Notes: generated from the sequence alone by a model not told the origin. DNA of 64,000 nt from Thalassococcus sp. S3 (GCF_004216475.1 NZ_CP022303.1:2728001-2792000), one strand, 5' to 3'; positions 45,189 to 54,242 are shown, numbered from the stretch's first letter. A program made the numbers and translations.

Positions 45189-46409
45189 ATGAGCCTGACA
45201 AACACGCACACCACCTATGGTGCGGTTACCAAAACTTTTCACTGGCTGACCGCCCTTTTGATATTGACCGCGATCCCATTGGGCATTGTCGCCAACAACC
45301 TGCCTTACGAGACAAGCGAGGAGCTCGCCCGGAAAGCATGGTTGTTCTCGTTCCACAAAACCGTCGGTATCACCGCGTTTTTCGTCGCGCTGGCGCGGAT
45401 CGCCTGGGCCATCGCGCAACCCCGGCCCGGACTGCTGAATGGTGACAAGAAGGTGGAGTCGCTTCTGGCCGAAACCGTTCACTGGCTTCTTTACGGCTCT
45501 CTTCTGCTGGTGCCGCTCTCCGGCTGGATCCACCATGCCGCAACGACGGGCTTTGCGCCGATCTGGTGGCCCTTCGGGCAGGATCTGCCTTTCATTCCGA
45601 AAGATGACGGGATCGCCTCCACCTTTGCGGGCCTTCATATGGTGTTCGAACGCGTGCTGGTCGTGGCCATCGCCCTTCATGCGGCGGGCGCGCTCAAACA
45701 TCACTTCATCGACAAGGATTTCACGCTGCTTCGGATGTTGCCCAATCGTCGTCAAGCGCCAAACCCGCCCGCCCATACGCGCAGTTCACTGCCCCTTGGC
45801 GCGGCAATTGTCCTTTGGGGCGCAGCCCTTGGCATTGGTGGGACGCTGGGCGTCTATGACAGCCATGCCGCAATCGCTCCGGTCGCCGAGCTGGAAGAGG
45901 TTCAGTCCGACTGGCAGGTCGAAGACGGCACGCTTGGCATCACGGTGACGCAACTTGGCAGCCAGGTTGAGGGCACATTCGCCGATTGGACAGCCGCGAT
46001 CACTTTCGCCGAACGGGACGATCCGGGACCGGCGGGATCGGTGGATGTGACCGTCGCAATCGGCTCCCTCACGCTGGGCTCCGTCACCGGCCAGGCCCTC
46101 GGGCCCGACTTTTTCGACGTCGAGCGGTTTCCGACAGCAACTTTCACCGCCGAGATCTCGCGCACCGAAGACGGGTATGTCGCAAATGGTCCGCTGGCCA
46201 TCAGGGACGCGTCGGTGCCGGTCAGCTTGCCCTTCACCCTCGTGATTGCGGAGGATGGTACCGCAACGATGTCGGGTAATCTGACCCTGAACAGGATCGA
46301 TTTCGGGATCGGCGCATCCAGCCAACCGGACGAAGCGAATGTGGGGTTTGGCGTCGACGTGAACGTGGCGCTGACTGCGACGCAAGCGCAGCCCTCCGAT
46401 CAGCCATAA
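45189..46409 (+). CDS. Cytochrome b561 domain fused to a YceI domain
   Basis: 406 aa. Residues about 8-185 are a four-helix cytochrome b561 domain with its heme histidines (KTFHWLTALL, SFHKTVGITAFF, HWLLYGSLL, GLHMVFER and FALHAAGALKHHF-like IALHAAGALKHH). A further TM (about 197-220) leads to a YceI-type lipocalin-like domain (about 240-395: DGTLGITVTQLGSQVEGTFADWTAAI, PTATFTAEI). YceI proteins bind isoprenoid lipids such as quinones, so the fusion may move electrons between quinol and a bound lipid; inference. Confidence 0.88.
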   Translation: MSLTNTHTTYGAVTKTFHWLTALLILTAIPLGIVANNLPYETSEELARKAWLFSFHKTVGITAFFVALARIAWAIAQPRPGLLNGDKKVESLLAETVHWLLYGSLLLVPLSGWIHHAATTGFAPIWWPFGQDLPFIPKDDGIASTFAGLHMVFERVLVVAIALHAAGALKHHFIDKDFTLLRMLPNRRQAPNPPAHTRSSLPLGAAIVLWGAALGIGGTLGVYDSHAAIAPVAELEEVQSDWQVEDGTLGITVTQLGSQVEGTFADWTAAITFAERDDPGPAGSVDVTVAIGSLTLGSVTGQALGPDFFDVERFPTATFTAEISRTEDGYVANGPLAIRDASVPVSLPFTLVIAEDGTATMSGNLTLNRIDFGIGASSQPDEANVGFGVDVNVALTATQAQPSDQP

Positions 46410-46420
46410 AAGGCCACAAG

Positions 46421-46457
46421 AAAAGGCCGCCGGTCATCCCCTACCGGCGGCCTTTTT
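46421..46457. terminator. Bidirectional terminator between two YceI-domain genes
   Basis: AAAAGGCCGCCGGT (46421-46434) pairs with ACCGGCGGCCTTTT (46443-46456), 8-nt loop, T-run after and A-run before, so it works in both directions for the convergent genes. Confidence 0.92.
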
Positions 46458-46476
46458 GTCCGTGAGCCCTGGTGAT

Positions 46477-47052
46477 TTACTCAGCAGCTTTCATTGCTTC
46501 GACGGAAATGGTCACTTCGACCTCGTCGCTCACCGCAGGCGCGAACGCACCCAGGTTGAAATCCGACCGCTTCAATGTCGTTGTTGCATCAAACCCTGCC
46601 CATTCCTGATTGGCCATCGGATGGGTTCCGGTCTTGTTCAGCGTTGCATCCAGCACGACCGACTGGGTGACATCGTTCATGGTCAGGTCACCGGTGATCA
46701 TCGCCGTATCCTCGCCGGTCACCTCAATCGCGGTCGACGTGAAAGTGATCATGTCCTCTTCGGATGCACCGAAAAAGTCGCCGGACATGAAATGCGCCTC
46801 GCGCTCTTCCCAACCGGTAAACATCGACATCGTCGGCATCGAGACATTCACGCTGGAATTGCTGGGGTCTTCCTGATCGAACATGATCTCGCCCTCGAAA
46901 CCCGAGAACATGCCGAACGTCGTAGAAAAGCCCAGATGGTCGTAAGAGAACAGAACCTGGCTGTGGCTCGCATCCAGAGTGTAGCGTTCAGGCGCGGCAA
47001 AGGCGGCTGTCGCGGCGGTTGCCAGGGCGGCAGCAAGCAGTGTCGTTTTCAT
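46477..47052 (-). CDS. YceI family periplasmic protein
   Basis: 191 aa with signal peptide MKTTLLAAALATAATAAFAA. YceI pattern: YTLDASHSQVLFSYDHLGFSTTFGMFSGFEGEIMFDQ, EEREAHFMSGDFF, ATTTLKRSDFNLGAFAPAVSDEVEVTISVEA. A lipocalin-like barrel that likely binds an isoprenoid quinone or related lipid. Converges with the b561-YceI fusion, so the window has two YceI domains side by side. Confidence 0.92.
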   Translation of the reverse strand: MKTTLLAAALATAATAAFAAPERYTLDASHSQVLFSYDHLGFSTTFGMFSGFEGEIMFDQEDPSNSSVNVSMPTMSMFTGWEEREAHFMSGDFFGASEEDMITFTSTAIEVTGEDTAMITGDLTMNDVTQSVVLDATLNKTGTHPMANQEWAGFDATTTLKRSDFNLGAFAPAVSDEVEVTISVEAMKAAE

Positions 47053-47175
47053 GATATCGGTGCTCCATCGCAGTCATGAATGTTGGCGTAACAATCATTA
47101 CATGTGGCCTAAAGCGACCCAACGGCAATTGCTGAAAAGACAACATTGACTGTGAACGAATGAACAATTCGTGTG

Positions 47176-47688
47176 TCAGCAAGGGCTGAGCGCGCCCAGT
47201 TGCCTTTGCAGAGCTTGCCGGATGTGATCATCCCGCAAGGGCAAATCCAGCAAAACAGAGCCGTCGCAATCATGCACCGTGACTGCGCCCGGATGAAACA
47301 GAACGTTGCCAAGCGTGTCGTAGCGGCGCTGCATCACCGTCTGCAACTGCCCGTCCGGCCCCGCTGCTAAAATGCGGAGTTCCGACAGGATCGGATCAAA
47401 CTGGATCTCAGGCGCGGGTGCGGCACGGGGCGCCGTTACGAAGGCGAGCCCAATGACCAAAAGCAAGACCGTGACGCCGACCTTCATGGCAAGAAGAACG
47501 GGATCGCCGCTCCCACCGAACCGCCAGAGCATCGGTGCGCCAAGCAGGCAGGCCGCACCCAGAACGCGCGACAGGCCCCGCATCAACGCGGCTGGGTTTG
47601 CGACCTGCAGTGTCAAAGGCGCCCGATCGGTCAAGGGTGCCGGGCCACCTGGCAGGCCCACGATCTCCTGGTTCATCGTCGACGTCAT
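47176..47688 (-). CDS. Hypothetical membrane protein
   Basis: 170 aa from ATG 47688, which has a strong ribosome site (GGGAGGGAAGAC). Two adjacent membrane segments (about residues 38-58 and 64-85) split a soluble N-terminus from a C-terminal domain of about 80 residues ending PLRDDHIRQALQRQLGALSPC, with LRILAAGPDGQLQTVMQRRYDTLGNV and VHDCDGSVLLDLPLRDD. I do not recognise the family. It is divergent from rpsF. Confidence 0.65.
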   Translation of the reverse strand: MTSTMNQEIVGLPGGPAPLTDRAPLTLQVANPAALMRGLSRVLGAACLLGAPMLWRFGGSGDPVLLAMKVGVTVLLLVIGLAFVTAPRAAPAPEIQFDPILSELRILAAGPDGQLQTVMQRRYDTLGNVLFHPGAVTVHDCDGSVLLDLPLRDDHIRQALQRQLGALSPC

Positions 47689-47918
47689 GTCTTCCCTCCC
47701 GTCTGCGACCATGTCGACACCCTTGGCTTTGATCGGGGCGGTAATGTGACCGTGCCGTGAAATCCGCCGGGCAGGTCCGGGATCTTGCGCCTTGGCCCAA
47801 AGCGTGTATACGGATCTCTCTTTCCGCAAAGGTTTGAACCGCGCAGTCTCTCGTGGTGGGGCAGCGGAAAGTCATCGCTCCGCCTTTGAAATGCGCCTTG
47901 ACAGAAACAGGAGTAAAC

Positions 47919-48272
47919 ATGCCGCTTTACGAGCATGTCATGATCGCGCGTCAGGACCTGTCCAACACGCAGGCCGAAGGGCTGATCGAACACTTTGGCA
48001 CAGTCCTGACCGACAATGGCGGCACCCTCGTGGACCACGAATATTGGGGTGTCAAAACCATGGCCTACAAGATCAACAAAAACCGCAAGGGGCACTATGC
48101 GTTCCTGCGCACCAATGCGCCGGCCCCCGCCGTGCAGGAGATGGAGCGCCTGATGCGCCTGCATGACGACGTGATGCGCGTGCTGACCATCAAGGTCGAT
48201 GCACACGCCGAAGGCCCCTCGGTCCAGATGCAAAAACGCGAAGAACGCGGCGACCGCCGCGAGCGTCGCTGA
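47919..48272 (+). CDS. rpsF: 30S ribosomal protein S6
   Basis: 117 aa from ATG 47919 (MPLYEHVMIARQDLSNTQ), with AGGAG seven nt upstream; the frame is open 22 codons earlier but not S6-like. VDHEYWGVKTMAYKINKNRKGHYAFL is characteristic. It binds 16S rRNA with S18. First of rpsF-rpsR-rplI; the upstream 230 nt should hold the operon promoter. Confidence 0.97.
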   Translation: MPLYEHVMIARQDLSNTQAEGLIEHFGTVLTDNGGTLVDHEYWGVKTMAYKINKNRKGHYAFLRTNAPAPAVQEMERLMRLHDDVMRVLTIKVDAHAEGPSVQMQKREERGDRRERR

Positions 48273-48301
48273 CAGATCGCTTTAGAAAAGGACGCTAAGA
48301 C

Positions 48302-48529
48302 ATGGCAGCAAAACCGTTTTTCCGCCGCCGCAAAGTCTGCCCCTTCTCGGGCGACAATGCACCCAAGATCGACTACAAGGACACACGCCTCCTGCAGCGC
48401 TACATCTCTGAGCGTGGCAAGATCGTGCCGTCCCGTATCACCGCCGTCTCGGCCAAGAAGCAGCGTGAGCTGGCCCGCGCGATCAAGCGCGCCCGCTTCC
48501 TCGCGCTTCTGCCCTACGCCGTGAAATAA
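48302..48529 (+). CDS. rpsR: 30S ribosomal protein S18
   Basis: 75 aa; [17 protein letters not shown] and [50 protein letters not shown] are canonical S18. It pairs with S6 on the platform of the small subunit. 29 nt after rpsF and 11 nt before rplI. Confidence 0.97.
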   Translation: MAAKPFFRRRKVCPFSGDNAPKIDYKDTRLLQRYISERGKIVPSRITAVSAKKQRELARAIKRARFLALLPYAVK

Positions 48530-48540
48530 GGAGACCCGCA

Positions 48541-49179
48541 ATGCAAGTCATCCTTCTGGAACGCGTGGCCAAGCTGGGTCAGATGGGCGACGTCGTCGAC
48601 GTCAAACCCGGCTACGCACGCAACTTCCTTCTGCCTCAGGGCAAGGCTTTGTCGGCCTCCGAGGCCAACATCGCCGACTTCGAGAACCGCAAGTCTCAAC
48701 TTGAGGCCCGCAACCTCGAGACCAAGAAAGAAGCCGAAGCTCTGGCCGAAAAACTTGATGGTCAGCAGTTCATCGTGATTCGTTCGGCCTCCGATTCCGG
48801 ATCTCTCTACGGTTCCGTCACCACCCGTGACGCTGCCGATGCGGCGACCGCCGAAGGCTTCAGCCTCGACCGCAAGCAAGTGGTTCTGGGCGCGCCGATC
48901 AAGGAACTGGGTCTTCACTCCGTGATGGTCGTGCTCCACCCCGAAGTGGATGCCGAAATCAAGCTGAACGTGGCCCGCTCCACCGAGGAAGCAGAGCTGC
49001 AGGCCTCCGGCAAATCCATCCAGGAACTGGCCGCGGAAGAAGAAGCCGCAGCCGAGTTCGAGATTGCCGAACTCTTTGACGATATCGGCAGTGCCGCATC
49101 CGACGATGAAGAGCTTGCCCCGGCTGCGGAAGCGGTGGGCGAAGCCCCGTCGAACGACGACGATACTGTCACAGGCTAA
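48541..49179 (+). CDS. rplI: 50S ribosomal protein L9 with extended acidic tail
   Basis: 212 aa, longer than the usual ~150. L9 N-domain: [36 protein letters not shown]; the connecting helix and C-domain follow to about residue 150. The last ~60 residues are acidic and Ala-rich ([27 protein letters not shown]). A terminator follows. Confidence 0.96.
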   Translation: MQVILLERVAKLGQMGDVVDVKPGYARNFLLPQGKALSASEANIADFENRKSQLEARNLETKKEAEALAEKLDGQQFIVIRSASDSGSLYGSVTTRDAADAATAEGFSLDRKQVVLGAPIKELGLHSVMVVLHPEVDAEIKLNVARSTEEAELQASGKSIQELAAEEEAAAEFEIAELFDDIGSAASDDEELAPAAEAVGEAPSNDDDTVTG

Positions 49180-49202
49180 GCCCCTCTGGCGAAACAAAAT
49201 CC

Positions 49203-49237
49203 GGGCCGCGCAATCAGTCAGATCGCGCGGCCCTTTT
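49203..49237 (+). terminator. Terminator of rpsF-rpsR-rplI
   Basis: GGGCCGCGC (49203-49211) and GCGCGGCCC (49225-49233) form a 9-bp stem with a 13-nt loop, followed by TTTTC. Confidence 0.88.
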
Positions 49238-49464
49238 CATGTCTCGTCCTCCGCTGGCGGATCGGGGACGTATTCAAGAATGTCACCGGGCTGACAATCG
49301 AGAAACTTGCAGATCTCGTTGAGCGAGGCAAATCGCACGCCTTTCACCTTGCCGGATTTCAACAGGGACAGGTTGGTTTCGGACAGCCCGATGGCCGCGG
49401 CCAGCTCGCGCGAGGTTACTTTGCGCCGCACCAGCATCAGGTCCAGGTTGATGATAATCGCCAC
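49237..49464 (-). CDS. XRE-family transcriptional regulator (DUF2975-associated)
   Basis: 75 aa from a GTG (AAGG upstream). A single HTH of the Cro/CI type: VTSRELAAAIGLSETNLSLLKSGKVKGVRFASLNEICKFLDCQPGDILEYV. Such small regulators regularly follow DUF2975 membrane proteins; here the gap is 9 nt. The stop sits at the T-run of the rplI terminator. It may bind the inverted repeat at 50096-50118. Confidence 0.9.
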   Translation of the reverse strand: MAIIINLDLMLVRRKVTSRELAAAIGLSETNLSLLKSGKVKGVRFASLNEICKFLDCQPGDILEYVPDPPAEDET

Positions 49465-49473
49465 AGTCAGCCT

Positions 49474-49983
49474 TTACAGGAAATGACGGTTTTCGTCGTC
49501 AACCTCGGCCGCGCGCCTGAAGCTGCTGGCCAGCGCCAGCAAGACGAGCCCGATGATAAGAAACACAATATCCAGATTGATCGGCAACCAATGGATTGTC
49601 GGCTGCTCTTCTGAGGGCACGCCCCATACCAGGGCGAATGGCATGAACCTGAATATCATCAGAAACAGAATGTAGAAGAATATCAGGGCTATGCCGCTGG
49701 TGCGCAGCTCCCGCGCCAACAAGTCAAACTGGTTTTGGCCAGCAGACCGCAAAACCCTGTGAAAGCGCCAATACACGATCCCCAGATTTGCCAGCGCCAA
49801 ACAACACAGGCCAATCAAGCCCAACAGCGCCCAATTTGGCGGCTGGGGGATGTCCGGTGGCAGCTCGACCATATCCAATATCGGCGCGACGTCACCTGAA
49901 AGGGCGAGAGCGCTTACGATCAGCACAATGCCGGTCAGCACAAGCCAACTGAACACCATTGCGATGCGGGCGACGAAAGCCAT
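49474..49983 (-). CDS. DUF2975 membrane protein
   Basis: 169 aa from ATG 49983 (AAGGAG upstream). Four hydrophobic segments (about 6-28, 50-70, 98-118, 135-155) with a short amphipathic C-terminus. The family is the usual partner of small XRE regulators and is thought to sense a membrane or envelope signal, though no function is established. Frame extends to 50082 without a ribosome site. Confidence 0.85.
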   Translation of the reverse strand: MAFVARIAMVFSWLVLTGIVLIVSALALSGDVAPILDMVELPPDIPQPPNWALLGLIGLCCLALANLGIVYWRFHRVLRSAGQNQFDLLARELRTSGIALIFFYILFLMIFRFMPFALVWGVPSEEQPTIHWLPINLDIVFLIIGLVLLALASSFRRAAEVDDENRHFL

Positions 49984-50095
49984 GCTCGATCTCCTTGGAC
50001 TCTGGTCAGCAATCTGCATGGACAAGGGTGCGATGTCAAACCTCACCTCATCGAAACGCAAATACTGTTTTACGATTTTCATAAAATGTTTGTCT

Positions 50096-50118
50096 TGAGA
50101 GATAATGCCTCTCTCAAT
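50096..50118. promoter_or_regulatory. Inverted repeat between DUF2975 and lipoprotein genes
   Basis: TTGAGAGA-N7-TCTCTCAA, perfect 8-bp arms, in the divergent region 45 nt before the lipoprotein start and 113 nt before DUF2975. Candidate operator of the XRE regulator. Confidence 0.5.
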
Positions 50119-50162
50119 ACACCGTCCTCATACTATTAGGCTCAATTTCTTGGAAGGCACAG

Positions 50163-50537
50163 ATGAGGTACACGTTAAGCGTAGCATTGTTATCCAAGCT
50201 GATCCTCCTTGCGGCTTGCACCGAAGAGGTGGATCGAGAGCTTGTCTTTGACGGCCCGCCCGGGCCAAACGCCGCCTATGACACCGCCTATTGCCGGGGC
50301 ACGGCGCGCACCTATGGCGTCGATCAACTCCGCGAGGCACGACAAAGCGGCGCGTTGATCGGCGGCCTTATCGGCGCTCTTGACGCAGACGACGGTGACC
50401 GCCTCGACGGAGCGATCGGCGGGGCGGTTCTGGGGTCCTGGGCGGCGGAGCAGGGTGAATTTTACGAGATCGACCGCGCCCGTCGCGACATACTGATCCG
50501 CTGCATGCAAGGGCGCGGTCACCGCGTGATCGGCTAA
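50163..50537 (+). CDS. Glycine-zipper lipoprotein
   Basis: 124 aa. Signal peptide with lipobox LLAAC (Cys 19). The middle contains a glycine zipper (GALIGGLIGALDADDGDRLDGAIGGAVLGSWAAEQG, about residues 62-98), a membrane-active motif found in small outer-membrane lipoproteins of the 17-kDa type. A pair of cysteines remains (C44, C115). Divergent from the DUF2975 pair and 103 nt before the transglycosylase gene. Confidence 0.78.
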   Translation: MRYTLSVALLSKLILLAACTEEVDRELVFDGPPGPNAAYDTAYCRGTARTYGVDQLREARQSGALIGGLIGALDADDGDRLDGAIGGAVLGSWAAEQGEFYEIDRARRDILIRCMQGRGHRVIG

Positions 50538-50640
50538 CATCTTACGGCATGGGCCGGTCGTCGCCGCTTGGCGATGACAGGCTTGCCCCTTCGGCGGGAA
50601 AAGTTAATCTCGCGCCGTCCAAAACACCGAGGCCGAGCAT

Positions 50641-51120
50641 ATGACAATAACGTCCCGCCGCGCGTTTCTCGCCGCGCTTTGTTGCGCGCCATTGGCCGCC
50701 TGTGGCCGTCCTGACGACACCCCGACCCGCGACGCCCCTTTTGATCCGCCGCTTTACCCGAACGAAACACCTGAGCTGCGCGCATTGATCAATCAATATG
50801 CCGACTTCTACGAAGTGCCGCGCACGCTGGTCCATCGCGTGGTCATCCGCGAAAGCACACACCGCCCCTGGGCGCGCAACGGCCCCTATTACGGGCTCAT
50901 GCAGATCCTGCCGCAGACGGCACGGACAATGGGATTTCGCGGCCAGCCCGCAGATCTTTTGGATGCGGAGACCAATCTCAGATATGCAGTGAAGTATCTG
51001 CGCGGCGCATGGCTTGTGTCCGACGGGGACGAGGCAACAGCGGTCAGCTGGTACGCGCGTGGCTATTATTATGAAGCCAAACGCCGTGGTCTTTTGAAAG
51101 AGACCGGACTGGTCCCCTAA
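50641..51120 (+). CDS. Lytic transglycosylase lipoprotein (SLT domain)
   Basis: 159 aa. Lipobox LAAC at residues 18-21; the N-terminus RRAFLAALCCAPLAACG could also suit a Tat-type signal. SLT domain: catalytic Glu in VVIRESTHRPWARNGPYYGLMQILPQTARTMGF, then LRYAVKYLRGAW and AVSWYARGYY. It cleaves peptidoglycan at the outer membrane side. No obvious operon partner. Confidence 0.9.
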   Translation: MTITSRRAFLAALCCAPLAACGRPDDTPTRDAPFDPPLYPNETPELRALINQYADFYEVPRTLVHRVVIRESTHRPWARNGPYYGLMQILPQTARTMGFRGQPADLLDAETNLRYAVKYLRGAWLVSDGDEATAVSWYARGYYYEAKRRGLLKETGLVP

Positions 51121-51289
51121 CAAGAAGGGCAAAGGATCAGCCCCGTCCCTGAACGGCACACGTCGTGCAAATGAACACAAGGTTAAAGGCAAATGAAGGT
51201 TCTTGGGGGCCATCGTCGCAATCTCTAACTGCTAGGCGGGACGTCAACGAGAGAAGTCCCGCGACAGCTTTTTCGGAGAGGATTGCGAA

Positions 51290-52081
51290 ATGCCCATATC
51301 CAATGGAACCGACAACGACGATCTGCTGATTGGCACACCTTTCAACGACACCTTGCGCGGCTTTGACGGTGACGACACGATACGCGGCAACGAAGGCAGT
51401 GACCGCCTCTTTGGAGGGGATGACGAAGATCTCCTGATCGGCGGACGCGGGTCGGACACGCTCAACGGGGGCGATGATGAAGACACATTGCAGGGTGGCA
51501 ATGGCGACGACGTTCTGATTGGCGGGGATGATGGTGACCGCCTGACCGGCGGTTCGGGTCAGGACCGCCTCGACGGTGGCGAAGGCAATGACTATCTGGG
51601 CGGCGGCGATGGTCGGGATGTGCTGACGGGCGGAGAAGGCAACGATACAATGTTTGCCGGAGACGGAAATGACCAACTCTTCGGCGGGGACGGCAACGAC
51701 AGCATGGGCGGCGGCACGGGGTCGGACCTGTTGCGCGGCGGCGATGGCAATGACACCATTTCTGGCGGTCGCGGGTCCGATACCATTTTTGGCGGCGACG
51801 GCAATGACACCATCATCGCGGGCGGCGGCAACGACGTGCTGACCGGCGGCGATGACGACGACACGTTCGTCTTTACCCGCGGCCAGGACAGGATCACCGA
51901 CTTCGACGAAGACGATGATCAAATCGATTTGTCGGCTGTGGCAGGTGTCGACAATTTCTCCGACGTTCTGGATGCCGCGCGAAATTCCGGCAATGATCTG
52001 GTGCTGTCGTTCGACGATCTGACGATCCGGATTGAAGACTTCAGCCGTTCGGAACTGGATTCGGACGACTTCATTTTCTGA
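51290..52081 (+). CDS. RTX-repeat calcium-binding protein
   Basis: 263 aa made almost entirely of GGxGxDxLx nonapeptides (about residues 8-205, roughly 20 copies), acidic, ending in a short beta region (DQIDLSAVAGVDNFSDVL, RIEDFSRSELDSDDFIF), which resembles type I secretion C-termini. No adjacent secretion genes. Repeats bind calcium and fold outside the cell. It carries no enzymatic domain, so it may be a surface or matrix protein. Confidence 0.9.
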   Translation: MPISNGTDNDDLLIGTPFNDTLRGFDGDDTIRGNEGSDRLFGGDDEDLLIGGRGSDTLNGGDDEDTLQGGNGDDVLIGGDDGDRLTGGSGQDRLDGGEGNDYLGGGDGRDVLTGGEGNDTMFAGDGNDQLFGGDGNDSMGGGTGSDLLRGGDGNDTISGGRGSDTIFGGDGNDTIIAGGGNDVLTGGDDDDTFVFTRGQDRITDFDEDDDQIDLSAVAGVDNFSDVLDAARNSGNDLVLSFDDLTIRIEDFSRSELDSDDFIF

Positions 52082-52089
52082 CCGAAAGC

Positions 52090-52119
52090 ATGGCTCGTGT
52101 TTCGGCACGAGCCATTTTT
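52090..52119 (+). terminator. Terminator of the RTX gene
   Basis: ATGGCTCGTG (52090-52099) and CACGAGCCAT (52106-52115) pair with a 6-nt loop and the T-run continues. Confidence 0.92.
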
Positions 52120-52198
52120 CGCCTCTGAGAGTCAAATACCTGTTAAACTATGGGTATACTCGTCCCTGACGATGATCGTTTCTTAGGGACATGAACTG

Positions 52199-54157
52199 AT
52201 GGCACTCAACCTCAACCGACGCTCCTTTATCGCAGGCACAGCCGGGCTGATCGCCCTGCATCCGTTCTCTGTGCATGCGAAGGCAAACCAGGCTCATCTC
52301 AGGTTGATGGAAACCACCGACCTGCATGTCCATGTCTTCCCCTACGACTATTACGCGGATCGCCCACGCGACGCGGTCGGGCTCTCGCGCACCGCGTCGA
52401 TCGTGCGGCAGATCCGATCAGAGGCGACAAACTCCCTCCTTCTCGACAATGGCGACTTTTTGCAGGGCAACCCGATGGGCGACTACATCGCCTACGAACG
52501 GGGTATGCAGGATGGGGACAGCCACCCGATCATCACCGCGATGAATAGCGTGGGATTTGATGCCTCGACACTTGGCAACCATGAATTCAACTATGGCATC
52601 GACTTTTTGATGAAGTCTTTGGCCGGCGCGGACTTCCCATTTGTCTGCGCCAATGTCGCAACCCAACTGGGTGCGAACCCGACCGCGGATACCACATTGA
52701 TCAAACCCTATGTGATCCTTGAGCGTCAGATCACCGACGGCGCAGGCACAGCACGTCCGATCAAGATCGGCCTGATCGGCTTTGTACCGCCCCAGATCAT
52801 GAACTGGGACCGCCGCCATCTGGAGGGCAACGTTGAGGCCCGCGATATCCTGCAGACGGCACGAGCCTATGTTCCGCAAATGAAGGAAGAAGGCGCCGAT
52901 ATCATCATTGCGCTCTCGCATTCCGGCATCGGATCGGCGGATGAGGTCGAGGGCATGGAAAACGCATCCGTTCCCCTGGCAGCAGTCGATGGGATCGACG
53001 CGATCATGACCGGGCACAGCCACCTCGTCTTCCCCTCCTCCGACTATGCGGACCACGCCGCCGTCGATGCAGAGGCTGGCACCATCCACGGCAAACCCGC
53101 CACGATGGGCGGGTTCTGGGGCAGCCATCTTGGCCTGATCGACCTGATCCTCGAACGCGACGGTGCGGGCTGGCGCATCGTCGGTCACAGCTCAGAGGCA
53201 CGGCCCATTTCCAGACGGAACGAGGATCGCTCCGTCACGCCCCTGGTCGAGGATGACGCGGCCGTTATCGCAGCCGTTCAGACAGACCATGACGAGACGC
53301 TGGCCTATGTGCGCCGCGCCGTCGGCAAAACGGATGCGCCTTTGCATTCCTATTTTGCTCTGGTCGCGGACGATCCGTCGGTCCAGATCGTGTCTATCGC
53401 TCAACAATGGTATGTCGCGCAGATGCTTGATGGCACCGAATACGCGGATCTGCCGCTTCTGTCGGCCGCGGCCCCCTTCAAAGCGGGCGGGCGTGGAGGT
53501 CCGGACTATTACACGGATGTCGCGGTCGGTGATGTGGCGATCAAGAATGTCGCGGACCTTTACCTCTATCCCAACACGGTGCGGGCCGTTCTCGTGACCG
53601 GCGAACAACTCAAGGGGTGGCTGGAGCGTTCAGCCGGCATGTTCAATCAGATCGAACCCGGCAGGGAAGACCAGGTCCTTCTGAACGAAAGTTTCCCGTC
53701 ATATAATTTCGACGTGATTGACGGTGTCACCTATCAGATCGACATAAGTCAGCCGTCTCGCTTTGATCCAAATGGAGAGTTGATCAACGCCGAGGCAAGC
53801 CGGATCATCAACTTGATGTTCAACGGAGAGCCCGTTGATCCAGAACAGAAATTTGTGATCGCGACAAACAACTACCGGGCCAGCGGCGGTGGCGCCTTCC
53901 CCGGGGCGATGGGCGACACGATCATCTTTGAAGCCCCGGACACAAACCGCGACGTGATCGTGCGTTACATCGTGGAACAGGGTACGATCAGCCCAAGAGC
54001 CGACGGCAACTGGAGCTTTGCCCCCGTCGAAGGCGCCACCGTTCTCTTTGACACGGGTCCAAAGGCGCGGTCCTACATCGCAGATGTCCCAGGCGTGACG
54101 GTTCAGGATGCAGGCGACGGCCCAGATGGCTTCGCCCGGTTCCGCATCACCCTCTGA
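52199..54157 (+). CDS. cpdB: 2',3'-cyclic-nucleotide 2'-phosphodiesterase/3'-nucleotidase, Tat-exported
   Basis: 652 aa. A Tat signal LNRRSFIAGTAGLIAL is at residues 5-20. Metallophosphatase domain: METTDLHVHVFPYDYY, DNGDFLQGNP, TLGNHEFNYG, ITGHSH-like MTGHSHLVFPSS; then a 5'-nucleotidase C-terminal domain (FNQIEPGREDQVLLNESFPSYNFDVIDGV). It releases phosphate and nucleosides from nucleotides in the periplasm. Single gene; a half-site of the pdh palindrome lies upstream but is probably chance. Confidence 0.93.
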   Translation: MALNLNRRSFIAGTAGLIALHPFSVHAKANQAHLRLMETTDLHVHVFPYDYYADRPRDAVGLSRTASIVRQIRSEATNSLLLDNGDFLQGNPMGDYIAYERGMQDGDSHPIITAMNSVGFDASTLGNHEFNYGIDFLMKSLAGADFPFVCANVATQLGANPTADTTLIKPYVILERQITDGAGTARPIKIGLIGFVPPQIMNWDRRHLEGNVEARDILQTARAYVPQMKEEGADIIIALSHSGIGSADEVEGMENASVPLAAVDGIDAIMTGHSHLVFPSSDYADHAAVDAEAGTIHGKPATMGGFWGSHLGLIDLILERDGAGWRIVGHSSEARPISRRNEDRSVTPLVEDDAAVIAAVQTDHDETLAYVRRAVGKTDAPLHSYFALVADDPSVQIVSIAQQWYVAQMLDGTEYADLPLLSAAAPFKAGGRGGPDYYTDVAVGDVAIKNVADLYLYPNTVRAVLVTGEQLKGWLERSAGMFNQIEPGREDQVLLNESFPSYNFDVIDGVTYQIDISQPSRFDPNGELINAEASRIINLMFNGEPVDPEQKFVIATNNYRASGGGAFPGAMGDTIIFEAPDTNRDVIVRYIVEQGTISPRADGNWSFAPVEGATVLFDTGPKARSYIADVPGVTVQDAGDGPDGFARFRITL

Positions 54158-54215
54158 TCCGCGTAAACGGGTCGCGCTGCATCCGGCCATCAGGATTGGC
54201 GCAGCACGTAAAATG

Positions 54216-54242
54216 AAAAAGGCCGCTCCCAGCGGAGCGGCC
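54216..54242 (-). terminator. Terminator of tig (minus strand), between cpdB and tig
   Basis: GGCCGCTCC (54221-54229) pairs with GGAGCGGCC (54234-54242), 4-nt loop, followed on the minus strand by TTTTTCATTTT. Confidence 0.88.

Noticed and set aside
51312..51900. DNA tandem repeats in the RTX gene as a satellite or CRISPR-like array
   Set aside because: The periodicity (27 nt) follows the nonapeptide repeats of the protein and the DNA copies are diverged.
52144..52153. Half-site of the pdh palindrome (TTAAACTAT) upstream of cpdB
   Set aside because: Only one arm is present; no inverted partner, so it is likely chance.
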